Below are positions 55,501-64,000 of a DNA stretch of 64,000 nucleotides, in pieces (the stretch's first letter is position 1; each line of letters starts with the position of its first letter). The translations under genes were made by a program, and so were the position numbers. This DNA is from Doryteuthis pealeii. Taxonomy: Eukaryota; Mollusca; Cephalopoda; Myopsida; Loliginidae. The DNA is taken from positions 82,013,402-82,077,401 of the forward strand of contig CM042160.1 in assembly GCA_023376005.1 (NCBI GenBank), written 5' to 3'. The notes beneath the pieces were generated by a model that did no database searches, was not told the origin of the DNA, and saw only the letters and a list, made by a program, of their open reading frames with translations.

Positions 55501-55925
55501 CTGAATTTTTGAGATGAGGTTTGATAATTTATATTATTTAAAGTTTTCAGACTGTTGTCCACGGGGGTATCCTTTTCTCATTCCGCTAACCATAGCTGGA
55601 CACATAGCCTAGTGGGTAAAGGAGTTAGGTTAAGACAGTTCTAAGTGACAGTTATCTCTAGACTGCAGGTTCAATCCTAGTCAGGGGCAGCAGTAACATA
55701 GAATAATAATTAACACAGGTTAACACCTGTGCCCCAGCTATGGTTAGTGGAATGAGAACAGGATACCCATGGACTGAATAAAGGGTTATGTTCAAAGTTC
55801 CGTGATGACTCTCGATTATGACAAGGTTTCCAAGTCCGACAAAAAATACCTGAAGAAGGCTGGAGGGCACATTGGCCAAAATGTTGTACAGATAACAATG
55901 AAGATGAGGACAATAGTCCAAATAT
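55501..55925. mobile_element. Repeat E, complete foldback copy
   Basis: Left 'tttgagatgaggtttgataa' and 'cagactgttgtcc'. The core is 55600-55720 with A-box-like 'agcctagtgggtaaaggagt' and B-box 'gcaggttcaatcc'. Right 'gaagaaggctggagggcaca' and 'aagatgaggacaatagtcca'. A second inverted pair ('ccattccgctaaccatagct'-type, 55590 and 55735) surrounds the core. The core is a pol III-type tRNA-like sequence. Confidence 0.8.
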
Positions 55926-56140
55926 ATATTTACCAACCCCTCCGTACAAGCAGGATGCGACATAAGGTCAATTTCTTAAGCAGAGTTTAACAGGTTTGAA
56001 TTCAGAGTTTTCCTTCTCCTAGACTGGCTACCTAGCCATGGTTAAAGAGTCAAGTCTGTCCTGCTATTTACCCATAGCTGGAGGGAGAATTGGATTCATA
56101 CCTTTCCTAAGGGTATTAGCGCCATGTGAAATGCCAACAC
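55926..56140 (-). mobile_element. SINE-2 copy
   Basis: Inverse tail 'ccaacccctccgtacaagca', 'gatgcgacataaggtcaatt', 'gtttaacaggtttgaattca', 'ggttaaagagtcaagt' and 'cctttcctaagggtattagc'. The head is missing. Confidence 0.8.
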
Positions 56141-56142
56141 GT

Positions 56143-56155
56143 GTCTGTGGATGAC

Positions 56156-56193
<38 letters not shown>

Positions 56194-56412
56194 GTGGTAC
56201 CTTGACTTACAAGTTTCCCAATTTATGAGTTTTCTGTCATTCGGTCAGTTTTTTGCTATTTGTTTAGAACTAAAATTTGAAGTACAAGCAAGCTTCAGAT
56301 ATGCTTATGTTAATAAGTTCACTAAAAATATTTAAGTTTACAAAATTTATTACACCAGAGAAAAATATCATTTATAAAAAAAACTAAACATTAGAGCACA
56401 TAATTCTGTGAG
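56143..56412 (+). repeat. Repeat Q end, (TA)(CA)n and repeat P copy
   Basis: 56143-56162 ends repeat Q. 56156-56192 is (TA)n(CA)n. 56193-56412 is repeat P, aligned with 12555-12800. Confidence 0.7.
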
Positions 56413-56504
56413 ATCAAAAATGAAATCTTGAATTTCTGTTTTTCTTTATGACAATTTAGAGATTATCAACAGAGAGAACACATGAAGAAAGTAAAAGAAA
56501 CACA

Positions 56505-58490
56505 CCATTCAAAATAGGAAAAAAGTTGGTGTTTTTTAATCTAAATAGGAAAAAAGTTTTTTTAAATCATACCATTCAAAATATGAAAAAAGTTATTAAA
56601 AAAAAAAAGATACCATTTAAAATAGAAAGAAAGTTAAAAAAAAACAAAAAAACATTCAAAATAGGAAAAAGGTTAAAAATTCCTAATAGGAAAAAAGATT
56701 TTCGAAAATCCCCAAAACTTAACATTCAAAATGGGGAAAAAGGTTAAAAAATCTTTTTTTTAAATCAACAAAAAAACAAAGCATACCATTCAGAATAGGA
56801 AAAATTTTAAAAAAAAACAAAAACAATACATACCATTCAAAATAGGACAAAAGTTTAAAAAACAAAAAAACCTACCATTCAAAATAGTATAAAGATTTAG
56901 CTTTTAAAAAGCATACCATTCAAAATTGGATTAATTTTTTTTTTAAATCATACCATTCAAAATAGGACAAAGATTTTTAAAAAACATACCATTCAAAATA
57001 GGACAAATATTTTTTAAAAATATATATATACCATTCAAAATAGGACAAATATTTAAAAAAATATATATATATACCATTCAAAATAGGACAATATTTAAAA
57101 AAATATATATATATACCATTCAAAATAGGACAAATATTTAAAAAATATATATATATACCATTCAAAATAGGACAAATATTTAAAAAATATATATATATAC
57201 CATTCAAAATAGGACAAATATTTAAAAATATATATATACCATTCAAAATATATATACCATTCAAAATAGGACAAATATTAAAAAAAATATATATATACCA
57301 TTCAAAATAGGACAAATATTTAAAAAAATATATATATACCATTCAAAATAGGACAAATATTAAAAAAAATATATATACCATTCAAAATAGGACAAATATT
57401 TTAAAAAAATATATATACCATTCAAAATAGGACAAATATTTAAAAAAAATATATACATTCAAAATAGGACAAATATTTAAAAAAAAATATATACCATTCA
57501 AAATAGGACAAATATCTAAAAAAAAATATATACCATTCAAAATAGGACAAATATCTAAAAAAAAAAAATATATACCATTCAAAATAGGACAAATATCTAA
57601 AAAAAAAAAATATATACCATTCAAAATAGGACAAATATTTAAAAAAAATATATACCATTCAAAATAGGACAAATATTTAAAAAAATATATACCATTCAAA
57701 ATAGGACAAATATTTAAAAAAAATATATACATTCAAAATAGGACAAATATTTTTTTTTAAATATATACCATTCAAAATAGGACAAATATTTAAAAAAAAT
57801 ATATACCATTCAAAATAGGACAAATATTTAAAAAAAAAAAATACCATTCAAAATAGGACAAATATTTAAAAAAAACAACATACCATTCAAAATAGGACAA
57901 ATATTTAAAAAAAAAAAACATACCATTCAAAATAGGACAAATATTTAAAAAAAAACAACATACCATTCAAAATAGGACAAATATTTAAAAAAAAACAACA
58001 TACCATTCAAAATAGGACAAATATTTTAAAAAAACAACATACCATTCAAAATAGGACAATTATTTAAAAAAACAACATACCATTCAAAATAGGACAAAGA
58101 TTTTTTTTTAAATCATATTCAAAATAGTATAAAGATTTTTTTTAAATCATATTCAAAATAAGACAGATTTTTTTTTAAATCATACCATTCAAAATAGGAG
58201 AGATTTTTAAAAAATCATTTAAAATAGGACAGATTTTTTTAAAATAATATTCAAAATAGGACAAAGATTTTCTTAAAATCATATTCAAAATAGGACAAAG
58301 ATTTTTTTTAAAAACATACCATTCAAAATAGGACAAAGATTTTTTTTAAAAACAAAAAACATACCATTCAAAATAGGACAAAGATTTTTTTAGAATCATG
58401 CTATTCAAAATAGGACAAACATTAAATAAAAAATATACTATTCAAAATAGGAAAAAAAGAAGAAAAAATACCATTGAAAATTTGATCAAA
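56505..58490. repeat. AT-rich tandem array, unit about 35-42 bp
   Basis: The unit is 'accattcaaaataggacaaa' followed by 'tatttaaaaaa' and a TA run. About 50 copies occur. The conserved half is nearly constant; length differences come from A and TA runs. At both ends (56505-56990 and 58100-58490) the unit is more degenerate ('aggaaaaaag', 'aaagattttttt'). The array stops about 100 bases before exon 2 of CSTF1. The minus-strand frames of 72-121 codons (I/Y/F/N-rich) are translation of the repeat. Confidence 0.96.
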
Positions 58491-58587
58491 ACAAAGATGA
58501 AATGTACTTTTAAACAAACTCAACTATTTCAACTTTTTTTTTTTTTTTTTTTTCATTCTTTATTTCCTTATTTTTGTAAATTTTCAG

Positions 58588-58715
58588 TCAACTGTTCTAT
58601 GATGGTCATCAAAACATTGCAACCACCCTGGCAACTACAGTCCGTTCATATCCAGCATGTCCACCCTCGGATCGTTTGATGAAATTGTTACAACTTGGAT
58701 TAAAAGCAGAAGAAG
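58588..58715 (+). CDS. CSTF1: CSTF1 exon 2 (dimerisation domain)
   Basis: 128 bases, one base completing a Ser codon and ending one base into the next codon. It encodes Q-L-F-Y-D-G-H-Q-N-I-A, then TTLATTVRSYPACPPSDRL and MKLLQLGLKAEE. Human CSTF1 has the same layout (QLLYDG, then I-A, then C-x-P-S-x-x-L, then LIKLGM). This region forms the N-terminal alpha-helical homodimerisation domain of CstF-50, before the linker and the WD40 propeller. CstF-50 is part of the nuclear CstF complex with CstF-64 and CstF-77, which binds the GU-rich element and promotes cleavage of the pre-mRNA. The acceptor has a 20-T tract ('tttcag') and the donor is gtcagt. The frame is intact. Confidence 0.93.
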
Positions 58716-58960
58716 GTCAGTCAGTTCATTTTTGTTGCTATAGAAAAAAACCGCCTTGCCCATTGAAGGGATTTAATAAAAAAAAAAGGTCTGAAATAAT
58801 CCTCTTAAATTCCCCCCCAAAATAAGTCATTATATATGCATGAAAGTCTTTCTAAATATTCTGCTTTGTTATAGAACAGTGGCTAGACTATTAATCTCAC
58901 AAGCCATTGTTAGTCTACTGAATTTGATTGTGGACTAATAACAAACTCAGGATTAGAGTG

Positions 58961-59001
<41 letters not shown>

Positions 59002-59138
59002 TTATTCAAATACGCTGTGGACTTGTATATTATTTTAATAGCTGAAATATATCCTAAACAATTTTGATACCCACTTTACACTTTTATATAATTTTACAAC
59101 AAACTCTTTTGAGTTTTACTATAATATATATATATATA

Positions 59139-59492
59139 TTGGTTTGGAGGTTGATTTTGAAGGCTATCACAATGCAGGTGTAAAGAAAAAATAATAAGGT
59201 AACAATGGTGTTGTTTGTTAACCTGTAATTTATCCTTGATATTTCAAGATAAAATCTCTTTTTCAGAAGAACACTGGAACTGAAGTAGTTAACATTTAAA
59301 AAAAAAAAAAAATTTCATTTAACTAAAAATGCCAAGACAACAACTACTTCAGTTCCAGTGTTCTGATAAAGAGATTTTATCTTGAAATATCAAGAATAAA
59401 TTACAGGTTAACAAACAACACCATTGTTACTTTATTATATTTTCTTTACACCTGCATTGTGATAGCTTTTAAAATCAACCTTCAAACCAATA
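59139..59492. repeat. Large palindrome, arms about 150 bp
   Basis: 59139-59290 pairs with 59342-59492: 'ttggtttggaggttgatttt', 'atgcaggtgtaaagaaaa', 'caatggtgttgtttgttaac', 'cttgatatttcaagataaaa' and 'gaacactggaactgaagtag', each with its inverse. The loop is about 50 bases. The palindrome is bounded on the left by a TA run. 'caatgcttcaagcaaat' to its right (59499) recurs at 63875 beside another hairpin, so the two may share an element family. Confidence 0.9.
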
Positions 59493-60408
59493 AATACACA
59501 ATGCTTCAAGCAAATAATAAAACTCTTTTTTACTAACAGTTTTACTTAGTAGCTCATCAGGGCAAGAATCTGACTAAAAAGACTTGGAGCAATCGTACTA
59601 GTCCCACCATGGTCCAAACAAATTAGCATAATCTAAACAAACCAATAAAAAAGAAAAAAACAAATTCCATTTTTTATTTTTTTATTCAAAAGAAAAGGAA
59701 ACTTTTTTTTTTTTTTTTCCATTCATTTAATTTTCCTATTTCTATCTTAATCCTATTAAACACTCTAAATCCCCCCACCTATATGATACTTCGCAAATAA
59801 ATATTCTATTGCCATCGATATATATAGTCGCAGGAAGAACAAAGAATGTTTTCGATTTCAACTTTATTTCACATGTATCACTTGACCTTATTCTTTCTTT
59901 CAAATCGATTCATAAAGACATCGGAAACTACAATAATAAACAGACATATAATAATAATTGTTATAGGTGGTTGCAATGTACATAAATGGAATGCGCTGAC
60001 TACTACTATAAGTAGCAGGGACAATTGTGGTTTGGGGCACAAGCAACGCAAGTCAGTTTGCAACTGTATGGTCAGACACAATCTCCACTTTCTTTTCTGT
60101 AATTTCTACTCCTTTTTGTTCAATACATTTGTATCCATTTTCACCAGTCGTTTGTCTTATTTTTTACCCTTAAAAACCCCACAACAATAGTAAATAAATA
60201 TACAGAATAAATATACAAACAATACAGACATACAAAAAAGGAAAACTTAATTAAAATTATACTTACCAAAACTTTAACCTCTCCTCAGCTGCTATTAACT
60301 ATGATGTCTTTATCGTCTTAAATAATTTAGTTTTGAGCGTTTATTACAGACACCTAGCATCACTACTATAGATATACAATTTAAAGGGGAACAACCTCTT
60401 GTGCTGTT

Positions 60409-60410
<2 letters not shown>
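59493..60410. other. No supported gene within intron 2
   Basis: Poly(A)/poly(T) runs and unclassified sequence. A 114-codon + strand frame (59846-60190) lies entirely inside the intron, has mixed hydrophobic and N/T-rich composition and no recognised domain. A 67-codon frame covers it on the other strand. I do not call a gene. Confidence 0.5.
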
Positions 60411-60411
<1 letters not shown>

Positions 60412-60456
<45 letters not shown>

Positions 60457-60690
60457 ATGATGCTGAGAATTTTTTGATTTAGTGCATCCTGGGACACAAA
60501 TATTTGCTTTGAATGAGTCCCTGGGATTGTGTTTGCATCTGAGGTGAAACGCCACACCTACCATCAGCTCCTTACTTTACTGCACAGATCCCTATGCTAC
60601 TCATATGCTGAGTTGGCGAGGGCCAGTATTGAAGTAGGAATCTTGTGGTTTCTAGTGAAACGCTCTACCGACTGAGCTAACTCAGCCCTT
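60412..60690 (-). mobile_element. (TA)(CA)n, repeat K piece and SINE-1 head
   Basis: 60412-60456 is (TA)n(CA)n. 60462-60530 is repeat K ('tttttgatttagtgcatcct', 'ttgctttgaatgagtccctg'). 60535-60690 is SINE-1 in reverse with 'gccacacctaccatcagctc', 'actcatatgctgagttggcg', 'aatcttgtggtttctagtga' and 'cgctctaccgactgagctaa'. Confidence 0.8.
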
Positions 60691-60844
60691 AAGGAGAAAT
60701 GTAATAATTCTGAATAAGAGGCAAAGTTATATACTTGGTGATAGTATATTTATTCAATCAGTAATTCATATACATCTTAACTTCCTGTCTTGTCTGTCTG
60801 ACAGCTAATTTATAAGACAGACACAACCATTCTTTTACAATCTA

Positions 60845-60922
60845 GAGGTGGGGGGTAGGTTATCCTATACAACAATCAGTCTAGGGGGGGGGGAGATAGG
60901 TAATCCTATACAATCAGTTAAA
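60845..60922. repeat. Short tandem duplication with G runs
   Basis: 'ggtaggttatcctatacaac' and 'aataggtaatcctatacaat'-like units follow each other with a G run in each (period about 40-47 bases). Confidence 0.7.
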
Positions 60923-61210
60923 CTCTGAAATAAATTTTAAAAATCAAATTTTTTCATAAGATCTTTATGACCAAGTAAAAAAAATATTTCCCTAATATAT
61001 TTTTGGAAAAAAAGTATTTTAAACATAAATTCATCTAAAAAGTGAATAAGTATCAAAATTCTCGTGAAAATTTGACTCTTTGTTGATTTTTCATAGAATT
61101 AAAAAAAAAAAAAAAAAATTACTGTGATGTAAGCATTGATGTAGTTTCAGTTACAGACAAAAAGAGACCGAATCTCTATTATTAATAGATTTGTTTTTGA
61201 CTGATTTCAG

Positions 61211-61288
61211 CCCAAAATCCCCAGCAACAAGTCCCCACCGAAGCTGTGACCCCAGGAACCGGAATTGATTTAGAATATGAAACAGATG
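61211..61288 (+). CDS. CSTF1: CSTF1 exon 3 (linker)
   Basis: 78 bases, completing the codon begun in exon 2 and ending one base into the next. It encodes A-Q-N-P-Q-Q-Q-V-P-T-E-A, then VTPGTGIDLEYETD. Human CSTF1 has V-A-P-G-T-G-I-D-L-E-F at the same place, after a variable Ser/Ala-rich stretch. This is the conserved strip between the dimerisation domain and the propeller. The acceptor 'gatttcag' and donor gtaagt are strong. The Q/P-rich first half has no clear human counterpart and is where length variation is expected. Confidence 0.93.
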
Positions 61289-61385
61289 GTAAGTATAACT
61301 CCAAGACTTTTTTTTACATTTTAAATCAAAATGGTCATAAGAAATGAGTATGTGAAAAACCCATTCTGTGATATCCGCTGTTGAC

Positions 61386-61437
61386 CTATTTAGGTCCTTC
61401 CGTCGCATCTCACATCCACCATGCTGCTACCCATGGT
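61386..61437 (-). repeat. Shared 50-bp module, inverse of 5210-5262
   Basis: 'cctatttaggtccttccgtc' and 'catccaccatgctgctaccc' match 5215-5262 in reverse. Its family is not known. Confidence 0.7.
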
Positions 61438-61578
61438 TTTGTTTTACAGGCCAGTGTGGCATGTAGATTTTTAAAAGAAAAAGGAGGAAGAGATATAGAG
61501 GTTAAAAAAAAAAAATTTTTAAGTCGGGGAGGGCCTAGCTATCTAAGTTTTAACTTAGTATAAGTCCACATATCCCCT

Positions 61579-61735
61579 CCTAGATTGGGGTGCCCGGCAA
61601 GGACCTACATTGACCAGCTATGCGAGGATGCTATTTGCTCCGCAGAGGACCTCCCGGGTGCAATGAATGATAGGGAAGGTTGCCGAGAGATTGTCAGGGA
61701 TATCCGTGCTGCAAGCACGACATGATGATGATGTG
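61579..61735 (+). pseudogene. LINE 3' end (C-terminus of RT ORF) with ATG-repeat tail
   Basis: The + strand reads P-R-L-G-C-P-A-R-T-Y-I-D-Q-L, then C-E-D-A-I-C-S-A-E-D-L-P-G-A-M, then NDREGCREIVRDIRAASTT and a stop at 61723. 'RTYIDQL..D.....dLP..M.DRe.WR..V..iRA.ST' is the end of a widespread invertebrate non-LTR retrotransposon ORF. The usual Trp is Cys here. A short ATG/TGA repeat tail follows the stop, as often seen for this class. Only the last 50 residues remain, and it sits in CSTF1 intron 3 in the gene's orientation. Confidence 0.75.
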
Positions 61736-62009
61736 AAAAACTTACCCATATTACTAATATTACTTTATTTTTAATAATGGTCATCTTACAACGCATGTTA
61801 ATTATATGGGTAACTACTTCTAGTTACTTATAATTCTATGAAATTACTTTGCATAAAAATTTAGGGCATCCCATAATAGTATAATGGTTAGCAAACTCTA
61901 AGAATTCTTGAAAATTTGGTCAGTTAAAATTTGGCCCAAAATGGCAAGGAATGACTGGAACGACTGATGGACATTTGTTGAATTATAAGAGTAAAAAGTA
62001 AGTAAGTAA

Positions 62010-62135
62010 AGTCGACGGGGCAGCCTAAAGTCGGTATCGGCCAGTCAGCGAGGGAGTCTATCCCCTTTTCAATAGCGCTAGACCAAGGAGATTGTTTTAG
62101 CATCTGAGGTGGAGCGCCACACCTACCATCAGCTC
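62010..62135 (-). mobile_element. SINE-1 3' half with GTAA tail
   Basis: Starts with a 'aagtaagtaagtaaa' tail, then 'gtcgacggggcagcctaaag', 'tcggtatcggccagtcagcg', 'gaccaaggagattgttttag' and 'cacctaccatcagctcctta'. It is cut before the tRNA-like head. The high identity to the family body suggests it is fairly young. Confidence 0.85.
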
Positions 62136-62490
62136 CTTAAGACTAGCTTAAAAGCCGTCCTATCGAGCAGCAATTAAGCTGGCTCCTGCAGAGGACACTT
62201 AATTGATTTTTCCCAAATTTATTTTCAAGTTATAAAAATTGTTATAAGAAATCACAATTGCAATAATTAAAACTTTGGAATCCAAAATTTCAGAATTGCA
62301 GGTCCAGATTGAAATGTTTTTTTATTTGTTCACAAAATCAACCTGATTACAAAATGGTATATCTTGGGCTACAGCCTCTTGGAGTAAACTGGGAAAAATC
62401 TGATGCACTTGCATTAGAGATATTTATATTTTTTATATTTTCTTTTCTTTTTTTAAAAATTTAATTTAATTTTTATTTACTTTTTTTTAG

Positions 62491-62583
62491 TGCAAACCAT
62501 TTCTCCAGAAGCCGCTCTGTACGAGACTTGTTACGTCACTGCACATAAAGCAGCTTGTAGAGCAGGGGCTTTTCATCACTCAG
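62491..62583 (+). CDS. CSTF1: CSTF1 exon 4 (start of WD40 region)
   Basis: 93 bases, completing a Val codon and ending one base into a Gly codon. It encodes V-Q-T-I-S-P-E-A-A-L, then YETCYVTAHKAACRAGAFHH and S-G. Human CSTF1 has V-Q-T-M-S-P-E-A, then Y-E-T-C-Y-V-T-S-H-K and, ten residues on, a D-G that leads into the first WD repeat. The acceptor has a T tract ('tttttttag') and the donor is gtgagt. Together exons 1-4 cover about 118 of the roughly 430 residues usual for the family. The seven WD repeats must be encoded beyond 64000. Exons 2-4 have no stops or shifts and keep phase, which supports a working gene. Confidence 0.95.
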
Positions 62584-63173
62584 GTGAGTCTTTCACTGTT
62601 TAACTCTATTAGTTCTTCAAGGCGTAAAACTTGTATTTATCCATCCCCTAGTGTTACATAATCATTAGGCATAGCCTATCATTTTTGTATGGAAGTGTAG
62701 TGTAGTGTAGATTTATAAATTAATGGTAACTCAGTGGAAAATCAATGGAAATTTGATGGAGAGGTCAACCTCAAGTTCATCTGGAATAGGACACTCATTA
62801 TCTTAGAGAGTCAAGTGACCAGGTGTCTCTTGGGAAAGTAAAATTTAGTCAGTTGGAGATGAGAATAGAAAACTTTTCTGGCCTTTCATCACTCAGGTGA
62901 GTCTTTCTCTGCTTATCTCTATTAGTTCTTCAAGGCACAAACAATATTACATAATGGATAGGCATAGACTATCATTTTTGTAAGGAAATTTAGTATAGAT
63001 TTTGAAATTAATGGTAACTCAGTCGAAAATCACTGGGAATTTGATGGACAGCTCATAACCTCAAGTTCATCTGGAACGGGGCTCTCATAGGCTTAGAGAG
63101 TCATGTAACCAGGCAATTCTTGGGAAAATAGAATTTAGTCAGTTGAAGATGAGAATAGAAAGCTCTTCTTGGC
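62568..63173 (+). repeat. Tandem duplication of exon 4 end plus intron 4 start
   Basis: 62568-62880 and 62881-63173 are direct copies. Both have 'tttcatcactcaggtgagtc', 'ctctattagttcttcaaggc', 'cctcaagttcatctggaa', 'agttgRagatgagaatagaa'. The first copy includes the last 16 bases of exon 4 and its donor, so a second, identical donor (CAG|gtgagt at 62894-62902) lies 313 bases downstream. It has no exon in front of it. Confidence 0.92.
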
Positions 63174-63364
63174 AGAAGATGAATGTATCGGTTGTGCGGG
63201 GGAATAAAAGTGTACACAAAAATATGCCTCAGTGTTTCTTACATGAAAAGAAAAATCAGCGAAAAAGGGCCAGAGATGTGGCAAACAGAGAACAACCCTC
63301 CAACCGGAGTAAAAAAACAGATACCCAGACCAAGATGAAGAGCCGTTAGAAGACTTAAGAATGA

Positions 63365-63695
63365 GTACACAACAGTAAGATGTGACACAAGGTCACTTTT
63401 TATGTGGTATTTGACAGGTTTCAATTCAGAATTTTCCTTCTCCAAGATCAGTTGTCTAACCAAGGTTAAAGAGCTCCGTCTGCTCTACTATATTTATTTA
63501 CCAGCCCCTTTGCACGAGCAGGATATGACAGATGCCCAATTTCTTAAGCGGGGTTTAACAGGTTTCAATTCAGAGTTTTCCTTCTATCTACACTGGTTGA
63601 GCTAACTAAGGTTAAAGAACCCAGTCTGCTCTGCTATTTACCTATAGCTGGAGGGAGATTAGTTGAATGCATACCTTTCCCAAGGATATTAGAAA
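63365..63695 (-). mobile_element. Two SINE-2 pieces in tandem
   Basis: 63370-63480 ('gatgtgacacaaggtcactt', 'tttgacaggtttcaattcag', 'ccaaggttaaagagctccgt') and 63490-63695 ('cctttgcacgagcaggatat', 'gcggggtttaacaggtttca', 'gttaaagaacccagtctgct', 'ggagggagattagttgaatg'). Both lack the tRNA-like head. Confidence 0.8.
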
Positions 63696-63781
63696 ATTAG
63701 AACTGTTATTATCGAGACTACCTAGGGAAGATTTCAGTAATGTATTGACAAAGATGTTGAACCAAGTGGAGAGTTTAAAAT

Positions 63782-63899
63782 AATATATATATATATATAT
63801 AAAATAATAAAATTCGAAGGCAATACAACGCATTGTATTGCCTTCGAATTTTATTATTTTATAACATACTTAACAATGCTTCAAGCAAATTACCAATTA

Positions 63900-63942
<43 letters not shown>
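63782..63942. repeat. Perfect hairpin between TA runs
   Basis: 'aaattcgaaggcaatacaa' (63809) and its exact inverse (63832 on) form arms of about 28 bases including 'aaaataataaa', around a 4-base loop. TA runs lie at 63783-63800 and 63903-63942. 'acaatgcttcaagcaaat' follows, as at 59499. Confidence 0.9.
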
Positions 63943-63944
<2 letters not shown>

Positions 63945-64000
63945 CAGTTGTGTGTATGTATTTCCAGAGGAAACTATGAAAATGAAATAATCAATGACAA

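Larger units (their letters stand above)
49342..58587 (+). other. CSTF1: CSTF1 intron 1 (9.2 kb)
   Basis: Donor gtagac at 49342. The acceptor is a long T tract followed by 'aaattttcag' ending at 58587. It carries foldbacks T3 and T4, a SINE-1 fragment, a foldback broken by repeat D, a mariner-like palindrome, repeats E, P and SINE-2, and the 2-kb AT-rich tandem array just before exon 2. The assignment depends on exon 1 being correct. Confidence 0.62.
58716..61210 (+). other. CSTF1: CSTF1 intron 2
   Basis: Donor gtcagt, acceptor 'tgatttcag'. The phase agrees on both sides (1/1). It contains (TA)n tracts (58968-59000, 59122-59140), the palindrome at 59139, a repeat K piece, a SINE-1 fragment and a small duplication at 60845-60920. 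Confidence 0.9.

Noticed and set aside
56977..57732. Minus-strand frames of 72-121 codons with repeated NGIYIYFLNICPIL-like units
   Set aside because: They are the AT-rich tandem array read in frame by chance; unit length varies and no frame persists.
59846..60190. Nested 114-codon gene in CSTF1 intron 2
   Set aside because: It has no domain, no recognisable family and biased composition. It is well within what chance allows in AT-rich sequence.
1..64000. A novel defence, viral or biosynthetic system
   Set aside because: No cluster of coding genes exists in this window. All long open frames are explained by repeats or relics, and the only real gene found is CSTF1.

Overview
This is a piece of an animal nuclear genome that is AT-rich, poor in genes and full of repeats. 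It contains one recognisable protein-coding gene. Four exons on the + strand (49291-49341, 58588-58715, 61211-61288, 62491-62583) encode the N-terminal part of CSTF1 (CstF-50), the WD40 subunit of the cleavage stimulation factor used in pre-mRNA 3'-end formation. The WD40 repeats must lie to the right of the window. A mollusc, most likely a cephalopod, is my best guess. The reasons are the tRNA-Lys-like SINEs, which resemble the octopus/squid SINEs I know of, the TTAGGG-type repeats, and the density of (TA)n/(CA)n microsatellites and foldback elements. This is an inference (about 0.6), not a proof.

Names used for dispersed families (labels are mine). SINE-1: tRNA-Lys-like head. SINE-2: head with 'gtgtaatggtta', often with a tail ending near 'gtcacatcctgctcgtg'. 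Repeat D: about 580-600 bp retroposon-like family starting near 'ttggattttacggcatgtc'. Repeat E: foldback element with 'aacgttgtac' arms around a tRNA-like core. Repeat F: about 550-700 bp family with a CT-rich middle. G, H, K, P, Q, R: smaller families seen two or more times here. T: foldback elements with a telomere-like (TTAGGG) core.

Layout. 1-5 kb: microsatellites, a SINE-1, two LINE fragments. 5-12.9 kb: SINE-2, SINE-1, repeats E, F, K and D, and a single unexpanded monomer of the satellite found at 36 kb. 12.9-13.4 kb: long (CA)/(TA) array. 13.4-18 kb: AT-rich, little recognisable. 18.5-19.1 kb: C-terminal end of a LINE. 19.4-22 kb: a more CpG-rich zone with two copies of repeat H. 22.3-26.8 kb: two copies of an hAT-like foldback element, repeat E, and a 0.6 kb pyrimidine tract grown inside a repeat E copy. 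27-36.2 kb: a nest of repeat D, two mariner-type remnants with intact ends, two solo LTRs with 4-bp target duplications, and a young SINE-1 with a 23-bp target duplication. 36.4-40.26 kb: about 90 copies of a 43-bp satellite, ending at the only N in the window. 40.3-47.5 kb: degraded repeats with many apparent single-base losses. 47.5-50.9 kb: four foldback elements with telomere-like cores around CSTF1 exon 1. 51-58.5 kb (CSTF1 intron 1): a foldback broken by a repeat D insertion, further repeats, and a 2 kb AT-rich tandem array. 58.6-64 kb: CSTF1 exons 2-4, a 150-bp-arm palindrome, a LINE 3' end, and a tandem duplication that copied the exon 4 splice donor.

I found no CRISPR array, operon, bacterial gene or complete transposase. 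The most notable items are the CSTF1 gene with an apparent two-base lesion in exon 1, the satellite with its unexpanded ancestor in the same window, and the modular foldback elements that share a telomere-like core.
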